A DNA stretch of 64,000 bases from Minicystis rosea (GTDB lineage Bacteria > Myxococcota_A > Polyangia > Polyangiales > Polyangiaceae). The stretch is taken from NCBI GenBank assembly GCA_001931535.1, contig CP016211.1:8913703-8977702 (forward strand), written 5' to 3'. Positions 1-8,033 of the stretch are shown here, piece after piece (the first letter of the stretch is position 1; each line of letters begins with the position of its first letter). The translations under genes were made by a program, and so were the position numbers. The notes beneath the pieces were generated by a model that was not told where the DNA came from, ran no database searches, and saw nothing but the letters and a program-made list of their open reading frames with translations.

Positions 1-207
1 GTGGTACGGGCAAACCACGCAGCCGCCGTCGACGCGCCCTTTGCTGAGGCGCGCGCCGCGGTGCGGACAGCGATCCTCGAGCGCGCCGAGCCCGCCGGAC
101 GCGGTGCGGAACACCACGATCTCGCGCCCGGCGACGCGCACGCCCACGGGCTTCTTCCCGAGCTCTCCGCTCTTCAGGACTGGGTGCCAGTGATCGATCT
201 CGGCCAT
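1..207 (-). CDS. Rieske [2Fe-2S] protein, N-terminal part (runs off the window)
   Basis: The 69 visible residues form the start of a Rieske iron-sulfur domain. Cys47-Pro-His49 and Cys66-Pro-Tyr-His69 give the C-x-H...C-x-x-H pattern that binds a [2Fe-2S] cluster, with 16 residues between the two halves. The gene is cut at base 1 just after the last ligand, so it cannot be told whether a Rieske oxygenase catalytic domain, or only a small ferredoxin, follows. The start ATG (205-207) lies 4 bases after the stop of the flavin monooxygenase gene, so the two are very probably co-transcribed. No signal peptide is visible. A role passing electrons in an oxygenase pair is inferred from context. Confidence 0.85.
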   Translation of the reverse strand, partial: MAEIDHWHPVLKSGELGKKPVGVRVAGREIVVFRTASGGLGALEDRCPHRGARLSKGRVDGGCVVCPYH

Positions 208-211
208 ACCC

Positions 212-1339
212 TCACCTCTTCGTCACGGCGGCTGCGATGCGCTCCGCCTCCAGCGCGATGTCGTGGAGCGCGCCGGTGAGCGGATTGCGGAATCCGATGA
301 AATAAAGCCCCTTCGCCGACTCGACCTCTCGCCCGTGCCAGCGCGGATAACCACGTTCGTCGACGTACTCGGCGGCGCGATCGAGGAAGTCTTCGAGGGC
401 GGGCCGATATCCGGTCGCGAGGACGATGAGATCGGCCGGGATTTGGCGGCCGTCGCCGAGCTCGACGCCGGTCTCGGTGTAGGCGCGCGGGCCGGGGACG
501 ACGCGAATCTTGCCCTGCTTGATGAGCGCCACCGTGCCGATGTCGATGAGCGGAATCCGCCCCTTCTCCACCACTTGCCGCGCCGGCCCGATGTCCGGGC
601 GGGAGAGGCCCCAAGGCGAGAGATCGCCGACGACGCGATCGAGGATGGCGAGCGCGATCTTGTCGGCCAAGGCCACGGGCAGCCGGCCCAAGCCATAGAG
701 GGAGTTGACCTGCGCGGGGATGCCGTGGAGATCGCGCGGGACGACGTGCACGGGGCTGCGCACGGAGAGCGAGGTCTCGGCGCCGGACTCCCACAAATCC
801 AAGGCGATTTCACCGCCCGAGTTGCCGATGCCCACCACCAGCGCGCGCTTGCCGCGGAAGGCTTCACCGCTCTTGAACTCGGAGCTGTGGCGCACGACGC
901 CGCGAAAGCGATCACGCCCGGGCCACGAAGGCACTTTGGGCACGCGGTTGTAGCCGGTGGCGATCACGAGGCCTCGGCTCCGGATCTCGGTGCCCGCGGC
1001 GCGCACGACCCAGCGCGCGCCGTCCTGAGAAGCGCGCTCGACGGTGTGCCCGAAGCGCGGCTCGAGCCGGAAGCGGCGGGCATAGCGTTCGAGGTAATCG
1101 ACCACCTGGGCGCGGGCCGGGTACATGGGCACGTCGTCCGGCCACGGCATGTGCGGGAGCGCGGAGAGCTGCTTGATGGTGTGGAGGTGGAGCCGCTCGT
1201 AGTGACGCCGCCACGTCGACCCCACCTCGCCGGCCTGCTCCAGCATCACGAAGGGCACGCCGCGCTCGCGCAAACACGCGCCCACCGCGAGCCCCGCGGG
1301 CCCCGCTCCGACGACGACGACCTCCGTCTCCTCGACCAT
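212..1339 (-). CDS. Flavin-containing monooxygenase (FAD/NADPH-dependent)
   Basis: A 375-residue protein of the FMO/YUCCA-like group. It has an N-terminal FAD-binding GAGPAG motif, a FRGVVRHSSEFK segment matching the FMO fingerprint (F-x-G-x-x-x-H-x-x-x-[YF]), a second dinucleotide-binding VGIGNSGGE motif for NADPH, and a late ATGYRP motif. These enzymes form a C4a-hydroperoxyflavin and oxygenate soft nucleophiles or carbonyl compounds; the substrate cannot be read from the sequence. The start MVEETEVVVVGAG is preferred because the Rossmann strand follows directly, although in-frame ATGs lie 9 and 42 bases upstream. A Rieske gene follows after 4 bases. Confidence 0.88.
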   Translation of the reverse strand: MVEETEVVVVGAGPAGLAVGACLRERGVPFVMLEQAGEVGSTWRRHYERLHLHTIKQLSALPHMPWPDDVPMYPARAQVVDYLERYARRFRLEPRFGHTVERASQDGARWVVRAAGTEIRSRGLVIATGYNRVPKVPSWPGRDRFRGVVRHSSEFKSGEAFRGKRALVVGIGNSGGEIALDLWESGAETSLSVRSPVHVVPRDLHGIPAQVNSLYGLGRLPVALADKIALAILDRVVGDLSPWGLSRPDIGPARQVVEKGRIPLIDIGTVALIKQGKIRVVPGPRAYTETGVELGDGRQIPADLIVLATGYRPALEDFLDRAAEYVDERGYPRWHGREVESAKGLYFIGFRNPLTGALHDIALEAERIAAAVTKR

Positions 1340-1778
1340 GCCGCCCATGCTACCCGAACCGCGGTGCGAGCGCGCGCCCACCGAACACCGTCCGGCGAGG
1401 CGCCTCCACCCGCGCGCATGGCCGCGCAGCGCCTCTCACGACCTCTCGTGTCTCCGAATCTACATATCTTTGCGACGACATCACAATCACGAGATCCACG
1501 AGACATCGAATCATGAGCTGGCTCACACGATGGGTGGGAATGTCTTGACGTCTCCCAAGGTGACCAATACTCCTCTTCTTCAGCACTGGAGATACGTGTC
1601 CGCGCCGGCCATCCAACGATGATGGCACGGCCCGCGTGCGCGCTCTCGTCGGCAACAGAGGGCGTGGCCGAAACGCGATGTCGTTTCGTTTTCGCTCGTT
1701 TTCGGGCACATCTCGAAGGACAACAACCCGGGGCCAAGTCCCCATCGCCGATCCGCGCGCGCGGATCAGGAGACCCAC
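1340..1778. other. Intergenic region between divergent genes
   Basis: About 440 bases separate the monooxygenase start (minus strand) from the lipoprotein start (plus strand). Short open frames here are antisense-style frames without recognisable protein features. It must hold promoters for both directions. A TTGACG hexamer at 1545-1550 is the only -35-like element I noticed, with no convincing -10 partner, so no promoter is called. Confidence 0.5.
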
Positions 1779-3062
1779 ATGCGAAGAGCCTTCCTTCTGG
1801 CGGCATTGCCGCTCAGCGCGATGATCGCGCCGCTCGCCTGCGCCGGCCTCGACGACTCGACCCCTGTGCCGGAGGACGGCGTCGTCGCCTCCGAGGACGA
1901 GTGGAAACAGCACTGTCCCGACGGTGGCCCCAAGTATCCATGGCAGCACTGCCCTGACGCGGGCACGAAGCCGGGAACCGGATCGAGCTCCAGCGGGGGA
2001 ACGAGCTCTTCGTCTTCTTCGGTGTCTTCCTCCTCTTCGTCCTCGGGCGCGGGCGGCGCCTCGTCCTCCTCATCGTCCTCGTCCTCGAGCGCGTCCTCGT
2101 CGTCGAGCGCGTCCTCGTCCTCGTCCTCCTCGGGCGGGAGCCAAGGCAGCGATACGGGCCTGTTCACGGCCGCGAACCCGTGGAACACGCCCATCGCGAA
2201 CAGCCCCAAGAGCGCGACGTCGAACGCCGTCATTCAATGGCTGTCGAGCGCCGGCGGTTGGGGCACCGGGTCGATGCGCATCGACTTCGCCATCAACGTG
2301 CTTCACGCGGACGCCACCACGCCCATGAAGTCGTTCACCAAGACGGGAGACTTCTATTCTCCCGACTGCGATCAAGTGCCCTTCCCCGTCCCGGCGAACG
2401 GCGCGCTGGAGAACGAGCAAGGGTATCAGTGCACCGGGGACGGGGACTGCCACCTCATCGTGGTCCATCACCCGACGAACAAGCTCTACGAGATGTGGCG
2501 GGCGAACATCTCGGGAAGTACCTTTTATGGCGGCTGCGCCGTGGTGTGGAATCTCCTCAAGGCCTATCCGCCCAGCCTGCGCGGCGAGGGCTGCACCAGC
2601 GCGGACGCCGGCGGCTTCCCCATCGCCGCCATGCTGCCCACCGCCGATGAAGTGGCCGCGGGCGACATCCCCCATGCCATCCGCTTCATCCTGCCCAACA
2701 ACCGAATCCGCGGCGGCAACGTCTACGTGCGCCCCGGGACGCACACCACCGCGGCCACCTCGGGCGGCGCCAACGCACCGCCTTACGGTGTACGTTTCCG
2801 CCTGCGCGCCGACTACCCGGTCACGAGCCTCGCGAGCGCCGGTGCCCGCGTGGTGGCCAAGGCCATGCAGAAATACGGCATGGTCCTCTCCGACGGCGGC
2901 AACATCGCCCTCACCTTCGCCAACGACAAATTCACCACGCACAAGTGGTCCGAAGTCGGCATCGGCGCGACTTCACTGCAAGCGCTGAAGGTCACCGACT
3001 TCGAGGTCGTCGACACCGGCGGCACCATCTCCCCGAACGGCTGCTCCCGCAATCCGCAGTAG
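1779..3062 (+). CDS. Secreted lipoprotein with poly-Ser linker, function unknown
   Basis: A 427-residue protein starting with a lipoprotein signal peptide (hydrophobic stretch, then PLAC with Cys21). Residues ~70-125 are an almost pure Ser/Ala/Gly tether, the surface spacer style common in Polyangiales. The folded domain (residues ~128-427) begins LFTAANPWNTPI and contains a Cys-rich centre (GYQCTGDGDCHLIVVHH) with several His residues and further GGNVYVRPGTH and YGVRFRLRADYP segments. I do not recognise the family. A surface-anchored enzyme or binding protein is plausible but unproven. The start ATG follows a GGAGACCC stretch and lines up with the signal peptide. The next gene is convergent. 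Confidence 0.8.
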   Translation: MRRAFLLAALPLSAMIAPLACAGLDDSTPVPEDGVVASEDEWKQHCPDGGPKYPWQHCPDAGTKPGTGSSSSGGTSSSSSSVSSSSSSSGAGGASSSSSSSSSSASSSSSASSSSSSSGGSQGSDTGLFTAANPWNTPIANSPKSATSNAVIQWLSSAGGWGTGSMRIDFAINVLHADATTPMKSFTKTGDFYSPDCDQVPFPVPANGALENEQGYQCTGDGDCHLIVVHHPTNKLYEMWRANISGSTFYGGCAVVWNLLKAYPPSLRGEGCTSADAGGFPIAAMLPTADEVAAGDIPHAIRFILPNNRIRGGNVYVRPGTHTTAATSGGANAPPYGVRFRLRADYPVTSLASAGARVVAKAMQKYGMVLSDGGNIALTFANDKFTTHKWSEVGIGATSLQALKVTDFEVVDTGGTISPNGCSRNPQ

Positions 3063-3130
3063 GAAGATACGGTATCTCGTCACGCCCGCGCGGCTCGCGG
3101 CGCGGGCGTGACGACGGCCTCGCCTGCGCG

Positions 3131-3712
3131 TTACGCCTTCTTCGCCCGCTTGCCGAGCACGCGGCGCTTCGCGCTCGTATAAGCATCCTCGTCGATCTCT
3201 TGGTCGTGCGCGAAATGGGTCAGCGCGGGGAGCACCGCGGTTTGCCAGGCTTCGGAGAGGCGGAGGGAGAGGAAGTCGCTCCACAGCGCTTCGAGCGTCG
3301 CTTCCAGCGCTTCCACGAGGCGCATGCGCTCGTAGAGGACCTCGTGGACTTCGTCCTTCTTGGCGTCGAGCTCGGCGGGGATGGTCAGGCCGGAGAGAGA
3401 GAGCATGTCGGCCTTGAAGAGAAAGGCGTGCTCCTTGTCTCCGGAGGTCAGGCGAATACGCGCCTCGCGCGGAAGCTTGCCTTGGCGCAGGGCCTCGCGG
3501 GCCTCGGCGGCCGCGCCGGGAGCAGCGGTCTTGAGGAGGCTCTCGTCCTTGTCGAAGGAGAGCGTCATTCGCGTCTCCAACCAGAGCGCGCACGGGGGCT
3601 CGCCGGTCGGGGTGAGGTTGGTCTCGAAGAGCACGCTCTCGAACCAGATCCAGAGCAGAAACTCCCGACCGGTGAAGCGGTTTTGCTCGATGCGGACGAC
3701 GAGATCGCTCAC
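3131..3712 (-). CDS. RdgC-like protein, C-terminal half (split gene)
   Basis: 193 residues from a GTG start whose first bases overlap the stop of the upstream RdgC-like gene (GTGA, 4-base overlap). By eye it resembles the C-terminal half of E. coli RdgC: EFLLWIWFE corresponds to the ELTLTEWVR region, and the AREALRQGKLPREARIRL segment followed by a beta-rich stretch corresponds to the E. coli HIEAGKVVTKLALDW region. RdgC is a ring-forming DNA-binding protein that inhibits RecA. E. coli RdgC is one chain of about 303 residues; here the two halves sit in different frames. Very high Lys/Arg/Ala content at the C-terminus fits DNA binding. It could instead be a separate partner protein; the homology is inferred without an alignment program. 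Confidence 0.6.
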   Translation of the reverse strand: MSDLVVRIEQNRFTGREFLLWIWFESVLFETNLTPTGEPPCALWLETRMTLSFDKDESLLKTAAPGAAAEAREALRQGKLPREARIRLTSGDKEHAFLFKADMLSLSGLTIPAELDAKKDEVHEVLYERMRLVEALEATLEALWSDFLSLRLSEAWQTAVLPALTHFAHDQEIDEDAYTSAKRRVLGKRAKKA

Positions 3713-4338
3713 GGCTCGTCTCCCAGGACGGCGAGGGTGGTGGGCTCGAGCTGCTCCCAGAATTTCTGTTGGCGCGCGTCGAGGCCGCGGCGCTCGGCCG
3801 CCGTGCCCGGGCTCTCGGGGACGAGGCGGAGGCGAAAGGTCTTCTCGAAGAGCTCTTGAACGAGCAGGTGAATCCGCGCCGATTGGCTGAAGAAGCGGGC
3901 CACACCCGTCTGCACGTTCCACACGAAATCGATGCTCTTGATCGAGGGCATCAATTGCTTGCGGAGCTTCTTCAGGACGAAGAGCTTGAGATCGGCCTTC
4001 GCTTTGCGGCCGAGGCGCTCCAAACCCTTCTTCTGCAAGAGCGCCTCCTCGGCGTCGCGCAGGTGGGCATTGAGGAGGGGCTTCGGCACGACCCAGCGAT
4101 CGATGCGGAGCCCGAGGCAGAGGTATTCGTTGAAGAAGACCTTCTCGTGATCGAGCTCCGTATCCATCGGATCTTCGATGGAGCACCAGCCGTGTCGCTC
4201 GGAGATGTCCTCGTCCGGGTTGAGCGGCTGCGAGGCCGAGGCGCGGATGCGCTTCATGCTCGCGCCGGCGAGATCGGCCGGGAGATCGCCGGCGACGAAG
4301 AATCGAGAGTAAGTGAGACTACCGCGGAGAGCGCCCAA
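3709..4338 (-). CDS. rdgC: Recombination-associated protein RdgC-like, N-terminal half
   Basis: 209 residues starting MGALRGSLTYSRFF, a beginning I recall from delta-proteobacterial proteins annotated RdgC. The segment LMPSIKSIDFVWNVQTGVARFFS aligns by eye with E. coli RdgC (pattern: Leu-Pro...Ile-Asp-x-x-x-Gly), then an ELFEKTFRLRLVPESP stretch like RdgC's KSLGSLPVVPL. The protein stops after about two thirds of an RdgC chain and its stop codon overlaps the GTG of the next gene, which carries the rest of the fold. Expected role: binding duplex DNA and restraining RecA-dependent recombination. Translational coupling suggests the two polypeptides assemble together. Confidence 0.7.
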   Translation of the reverse strand: MGALRGSLTYSRFFVAGDLPADLAGASMKRIRASASQPLNPDEDISERHGWCSIEDPMDTELDHEKVFFNEYLCLGLRIDRWVVPKPLLNAHLRDAEEALLQKKGLERLGRKAKADLKLFVLKKLRKQLMPSIKSIDFVWNVQTGVARFFSQSARIHLLVQELFEKTFRLRLVPESPGTAAERRGLDARQQKFWEQLEPTTLAVLGDEP

Positions 4339-4388
4339 GGTGCGGGCCGCTTAGAAGCGCGGCGCGCCCGGAGCAAGGGGATCCGACA

Positions 4389-5036
4389 TCATGCACCGGT
4401 GGGCGTGACGCCGAGGCGCTCGCGGATGGCCTCGGTCAGCTCCATCCGGTCGAAGAGACGCTCCACGTAATCGAGCCGGTCGGTCTCGACGACGAGGGTG
4501 GGCGAGAGATCGTAGCGCGCGTACCAATCCTCGTAGAGCCGCTCGAGCGAGGCCAGGTAGCTCCGCGGGATCTTCTTCTCGAACTCGCGCCCGCGGCGGC
4601 GGATGCGCGAGACCAGCGTCTTCAGCGGGCAGCGCAGGTAGATCATGAGATCGGGCGGGCGGATCTCGTCGCGCAGGGTGAGGTAGAGATCCTGGTACAT
4701 GCGCCAGTCGCGATCGTCGAGGTGCCCGACCTCGTGGAGGTGCGCGGCGAAGACCTCGGCGTCCTCGTAGAGGGTGCGGTCCTGCACCATGGGGCGCGGA
4801 TCTTCCGCGGCGCGGCGCGCGACGGTGCGATGGATCTGAAAGCGGCGCACGAGGAAGAAGAGCTGCGAGCTCATGGCCCAACGGGGCATGTCCTCGTAGA
4901 AGTCGGCGAGATACGGGTTCTCGTCGTTGGGCTCGAAGAAAGGCACCATCCCGAACTGCTGGCGGAGCCACTCGACCAGGCTCGATTTGCCGGCCCCCAT
5001 GGTGCCGGCGACGGCGACGATGCGCGGCGCGCTCAT
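4389..5036 (-). CDS. Deoxynucleoside kinase (dNK/dGK-dAK family)
   Basis: 215 residues. It has a P-loop (GTMGAGKSS, residues ~11-19), a glutamate-containing EPNDENPY substrate-pocket segment, the DRTLYEDAEVF stretch that matches the catalytic [DE]-R-S motif region of deoxynucleoside kinases, and a RIRRRGREFEKKI lid rich in Arg. The enzyme would phosphorylate deoxynucleosides to monophosphates in nucleotide salvage; base preference is not visible. Start MSAPRIV is chosen because its ATG overlaps the stop of the upstream lipoprotein gene (ATGA) and sits close to the first beta strand. It is the last gene of a three-gene coupled chain running from 6414. Confidence 0.87.
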   Translation of the reverse strand: MSAPRIVAVAGTMGAGKSSLVEWLRQQFGMVPFFEPNDENPYLADFYEDMPRWAMSSQLFFLVRRFQIHRTVARRAAEDPRPMVQDRTLYEDAEVFAAHLHEVGHLDDRDWRMYQDLYLTLRDEIRPPDLMIYLRCPLKTLVSRIRRRGREFEKKIPRSYLASLERLYEDWYARYDLSPTLVVETDRLDYVERLFDRMELTEAIRERLGVTPTGA

Positions 5037-5554
5037 CGCTTCGGCCTCGAGCACGCGTGATGATGCATGGTGCAGATGTTGGTTCGCTCGCAGGTCGTGG
5101 AGAGGGTGAAATCACGGCAGGCGCGGCCCCGCTCGTGCGGCCGCGCGGGCGAGGCCGCGACGGGATGGGGCCGCGGATCGAGGCGCACCGCGCACGAAGC
5201 ATCGGATTCGCACGGCACGGGCTCGACCCGCAGCGTGGCGCAGCGATGCGCGCGCTCGTCGCAATAACAAAGGATGCCTTGATCGGAGAGCGGCGGCTGC
5301 CGATTGGCGCGAGGATCGGCGGTGCAGCGATCGCGCTCGGGCTCGTAACCGCAATCGATGTCGGCCGCGCAGGCCATGGGCGGCTCCGGCATCACCACGG
5401 GTGCGGGAACAGGGGGCGCGGCGATCGCGGTATCGATGGTTGCCAGCGCGCGCGATGAAGAATTCATCGTCATCGATGGAGGCAGTGGAGCCTGCCTGCA
5501 CGATACGGAGAGCGCGACCATCATCATGAAAGCGACGGCTCGGCAGGCTATCAC
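5033..5554 (-). CDS. Small Cys-rich secreted lipoprotein
   Basis: 173 residues from a GTG start that overlaps the stop of the preceding gene (GTGA). The N-terminus (VIACRAVAFMMMVALSVSC) is a signal peptide ending in a lipobox-like SVSC. The mature part has about ten Cys residues in pairs (CAADIDCGY, CYCDERAHRC, CESDASC, CERTNIC), suggesting a disulfide-stabilised extracytoplasmic domain of the type common in myxobacterial surface proteins. Family unknown. Its own stop overlaps the ATG of the deoxynucleoside kinase, so three genes with different cellular locations are translationally coupled. An internal ATG (5527) would give a shorter signal peptide and is the alternative start. Confidence 0.72.
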   Translation of the reverse strand: MIACRAVAFMMMVALSVSCRQAPLPPSMTMNSSSRALATIDTAIAAPPVPAPVVMPEPPMACAADIDCGYEPERDRCTADPRANRQPPLSDQGILCYCDERAHRCATLRVEPVPCESDASCAVRLDPRPHPVAASPARPHERGRACRDFTLSTTCERTNICTMHHHACSRPKR

Positions 5555-6414
5555 AGGACCAGGGACAGCCCGATCGTCTGGGTGATGATGCTGTCGAGGC
5601 GCGGCATGGGGAGCACGTCGACGATCTTGCCGGCGGCGTCGATCGCCTGCGTGCGATCGAGCGCAGGGCCGGTTTGGCCGGGCAGAAGCGAGACCGTGAG
5701 CTCCGCGTGAATGCGCAGCCAACGCGGGATCAGCTCGACCGCGGCGCCGAAACCGACCGGGATTTCGAGCACGGATGCGGCCCGCTCGCGCACCATCAAC
5801 ACGCCGTCACAAGGTTGCTTGGGACACAGGCGCGGATAGCGAACCTGGCCCCAGCCGGCGCCGGCCGTGCCCCAGATGCGCACGCGATCGCCGAGCGGAA
5901 AGGTCGGCGAGAGGCGCGCGCCGAAGGTGTACATCCACGCGGAGTCTTCGGTCAGCTTCGTGGAGAGGCCGAGCGCTCCGGCCGGCAACGAGAGCGGATG
6001 GCTCGACTCGGTGACGTAGCCGGTGAACCAGAGGTACTTGCGCAAGACCTCCCAGCTCAAGCGAATGTGGAAGCCGGGGCCGGGCCGGAGCCGCACCGAC
6101 GTGGGGTTGCGCTCGCCGTCGCGGCTCACCGGCGTGGCAGTGATGGCAAAGCCGCCGCCGACCTCGAGGTGCTGCTCCCACGGGAGGCGCCGCGGCGACG
6201 GCACGTCGATGAGCGGCGGGCGCGGAGGCTTCGTGTCGATGTCGTCCGCGGCCTGCTCTTTCGAGGCGCCCTTGTCCTTCGGTGCTGCTTGGTCCTTCGC
6301 AGCCGCGCCTTTGTCCTTGGCCGCCTGAGCAGGCTGGTCGGCGCGCGCCGGCACCGGGAGCGCTGCTCCGAGAATCGCGATGGCCGCGCAAAGGCCGGCT
6401 CCGCCGAGACGCAT
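5551..6414 (-). CDS. Secreted outer-membrane beta-barrel-like protein
   Basis: 287 residues with a signal peptide cleaved around ARA-DQ (residue ~26). An Ala/Lys/Asp low-complexity stretch (AAKDKGAAAKDQAAPKDKG) follows, then a domain from residue ~80 with alternating hydrophobic and polar residues and many aromatic strand ends (HLEVGGGFAITATPV, WFTGYVTESSHP, MYTFGARLSPTF, WGTAGAGWGQV, LRIHAELTVSL), ending in IGLSLVL. This is the look of an outer-membrane barrel of 8-12 strands. A CPKQPC loop may be disulfide-bonded. No family is recognised. First gene of the chain leading to the Cys-rich lipoprotein and the deoxynucleoside kinase. Confidence 0.72.
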   Translation of the reverse strand: MRLGGAGLCAAIAILGAALPVPARADQPAQAAKDKGAAAKDQAAPKDKGASKEQAADDIDTKPPRPPLIDVPSPRRLPWEQHLEVGGGFAITATPVSRDGERNPTSVRLRPGPGFHIRLSWEVLRKYLWFTGYVTESSHPLSLPAGALGLSTKLTEDSAWMYTFGARLSPTFPLGDRVRIWGTAGAGWGQVRYPRLCPKQPCDGVLMVRERAASVLEIPVGFGAAVELIPRWLRIHAELTVSLLPGQTGPALDRTQAIDAAGKIVDVLPMPRLDSIITQTIGLSLVL

Positions 6415-6531
6415 TGGGCCTTCTTAGCAAAGATCCCGGCGGAGCGGGGCCACCGCGGCGAAGGCCTCGCGTCTCGGGCATGTTCGAGCGCTGGCCCGCG
6501 GCTCGCGGCTGGGGCAGACTCCCGGCCCGAC

Positions 6532-7059
6532 ATGCACAGACTCGTCGCCTGCACCGCGTTGCTGATCACCTCCGCCCTCGTCCTCCCCGCCTGTGGCCGT
6601 CCCAGTGACTCCACCGAAGCTGCGGCGCCCGCTCCGTCGGCTGCGGCGCACGGCGAGAAGAAGGGCGTGGAGCGCGCGTCCTCGGCGGCCCTCAAGCCGC
6701 TCGCGCAGAAGAAGTTCGGCACCGAGATCACCGAGAAGACGCCCATCCCGCTGACGCAGCTCGTGCGCACGCCGAGCAAGTTCGCATCCCAGACGGTGCG
6801 CACCGAGGGCGTGGTCTCGGCCGTGTGCAAGTCGATGGGCTGCTGGATGGAGCTCGCCGACGAGGCCGGCCAGGCGCACATCAAGATGGCGGGGCACAGC
6901 TTCTTCGTCCCCAAGGACTCGGCCGGTCACCGCGCCATCATTCAAGGCAAGGTGATCAACGCGCCCAAGGACGACGAATGCAGCGAAGAGGCCCGGCAGC
7001 AGACCGGGCAGGTGGCCAAGATCGAAATCGAAGCCACCGGCGTCGAGTTCGTCGATTGA
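6532..7059 (+). CDS. DUF4920-type lipoprotein
   Basis: 175 residues. The signal peptide ends in a clear lipobox (LVLPAC, Cys21), followed by an Ala/Pro/Ser spacer and a domain from ~60 to the end with VVSAVCKSMGCWMELAD and HSFFVPKDSAGHRAIIQGKV, the pattern I associate with DUF4920. The conserved CxxxGCWM motif and downstream His and Cys residues look like a possible metal or redox site, and this domain family is a compact OB-like beta-barrel. The activity is unknown. It stands alone, with its promoter in the short gap shared with the divergent barrel gene, and converges on the GYF/GAF gene. Confidence 0.78.
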   Translation: MHRLVACTALLITSALVLPACGRPSDSTEAAAPAPSAAAHGEKKGVERASSAALKPLAQKKFGTEITEKTPIPLTQLVRTPSKFASQTVRTEGVVSAVCKSMGCWMELADEAGQAHIKMAGHSFFVPKDSAGHRAIIQGKVINAPKDDECSEEARQQTGQVAKIEIEATGVEFVD

Positions 7060-7070
7060 ACAGGCGTCAT

Positions 7071-7103
7071 GCCGACTTCGACGGCCTCGCCATCGAAGCC
7101 GGC
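7071..7103. terminator. Hairpin between convergent genes
   Basis: Arms GCCGACTTCGA (7071-7081) and TCGAAGCCGGC (7093-7103) are complementary except one position, with an 11-base loop. The hairpin lies 12 bases after the DUF4920 stop and before the convergent gene's stop. No T-tract follows, so it may be a weak or factor-assisted terminator. Confidence 0.4.
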
Positions 7104-7197
7104 AGCACGCGATCCACGCTTGATTTTCAGGCTGTTTCGACGCATCGAGGCCGATGAGCACGGCCCCGAAGCATGGTGTTGGCGCGGCGCCGGCGGC

Positions 7198-7938
7198 TCA
7201 GCCCTCCCAGCCCTCGAGCTTCGCGACGAGGGCTTCGACGAGCGCCTCGATCGACGCGATCTCCGCAGAGCGGAAGGGCGCGCTGCGGCCGAGCTCGATC
7301 ATCCCCACGAGGCGATCGCGGCGGCGAATGGGGATCATGATGGCGCCGTCGAGCGACGCGCCCGCGAGCTTGGTGAGGCGCGCGAGCATCGCCTGACCGG
7401 CCGGGCCCGGCGCGGGCTCGGCCGCCACGGTGGCGCCCGCGGCCGCCGAGATCAGCGCCGGATCGAGCAGCGAAAGGCGCATGCCGATGGCGTCGAAGAG
7501 ATGCGGGCCGTGCGCGCACACGACGACGGCGCCCGCGTCCTCGAGCTCGTGCACGAGCGCGACCTCCGCGGCGCTGCGCACCACGGCGGCCGTCATCATC
7601 AGCATCAAGGCCTCGCGGCGATCACCGGCGCCCTCGATGGCGTCGGCGGGAACGAACTCCTCCGGCATCGTAGGGCGGCCCATCTCCGCGATGTCGTCGG
7701 TCGACTCGCGCGCCGGCTCGTCACCGACGATCTCGGCGAGCTCGACGAGCGGACGCCACACCTTCCAACCCTCGTGACGCACGAAGGCTTCAATCGGCAC
7801 CTTGCCCGCCTCGACGCCGCGGGCGATGAGGTCCAGGTTGACTGGGCCAACCGCGGTGTGGCCCGTGGTCACGTACCAACGGTCTGCGGAACGACGAGCG
7901 ACGTCGACGACATCGGCAAGCATTTTCACGCTGTGCAT
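7198..7938 (-). CDS. GYF-like (DUF4339) plus GAF-like domain protein
   Basis: 246 residues. Residues ~20-66 (WYVTTGHTAVGPVNLDLI...VRHEGWKVWRPL) match the GYF_2/DUF4339 pattern W-Y-x(n)-G-P-V-x-x-x-x-L...G...W-x-P-L, a small protein-binding module. A polar linker and a C-terminal region (from ~110) with the shape of a GAF domain follow: MLMMTAAVVRSAAEVALVHEL at its start and AIMIPIRRRDRLVGMIELGR, then FRSAEIASIEALVEALV, typical of a GAF end. Probably a cytoplasmic sensory or scaffold protein. The ligand is unknown. MLADVV (start 7923) is an alternative start. A divergent promoter region with a strict palindrome lies upstream. Confidence 0.72.
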   Translation of the reverse strand: MHSVKMLADVVDVARRSADRWYVTTGHTAVGPVNLDLIARGVEAGKVPIEAFVRHEGWKVWRPLVELAEIVGDEPARESTDDIAEMGRPTMPEEFVPADAIEGAGDRREALMLMMTAAVVRSAAEVALVHELEDAGAVVVCAHGPHLFDAIGMRLSLLDPALISAAAGATVAAEPAPGPAGQAMLARLTKLAGASLDGAIMIPIRRRDRLVGMIELGRSAPFRSAEIASIEALVEALVAKLEGWEG

Positions 7939-7983
7939 AAAGGGTCCCCGCCAAGCGAAAAATGTAGGCAGCTGTCGGGGGCG

Positions 7984-8011
7984 ATCCTAGACAGTTTGCG
8001 CGTCGTGTCAA
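7984..8011 (-). promoter_or_regulatory. Candidate sigma70-type promoter for the GYF/GAF gene
   Basis: On the minus strand TTGACA (8011-8006) is followed by a 16-base spacer and TAGGAT (7989-7984). That is a perfect -35 and a 4/6 -10, giving a leader of about 40 bases to the ATG at 7938. The -35 sits inside the palindrome at 8005-8020, so a regulator bound there would block it. Confidence 0.5.
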
Positions 8012-8020
8012 GTTTGACAC
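8005..8020. promoter_or_regulatory. Perfect inverted repeat, operator-like
   Basis: GTGTCAA and TTGACAC flank a 2-base centre, giving a 16-base site 13 bases before the CobA-HemD start and over the -35 of the divergent gene. The position and symmetry suit a dimeric repressor controlling both directions. Confidence 0.5.
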
Positions 8021-8033
8021 TGAACACACGTTC

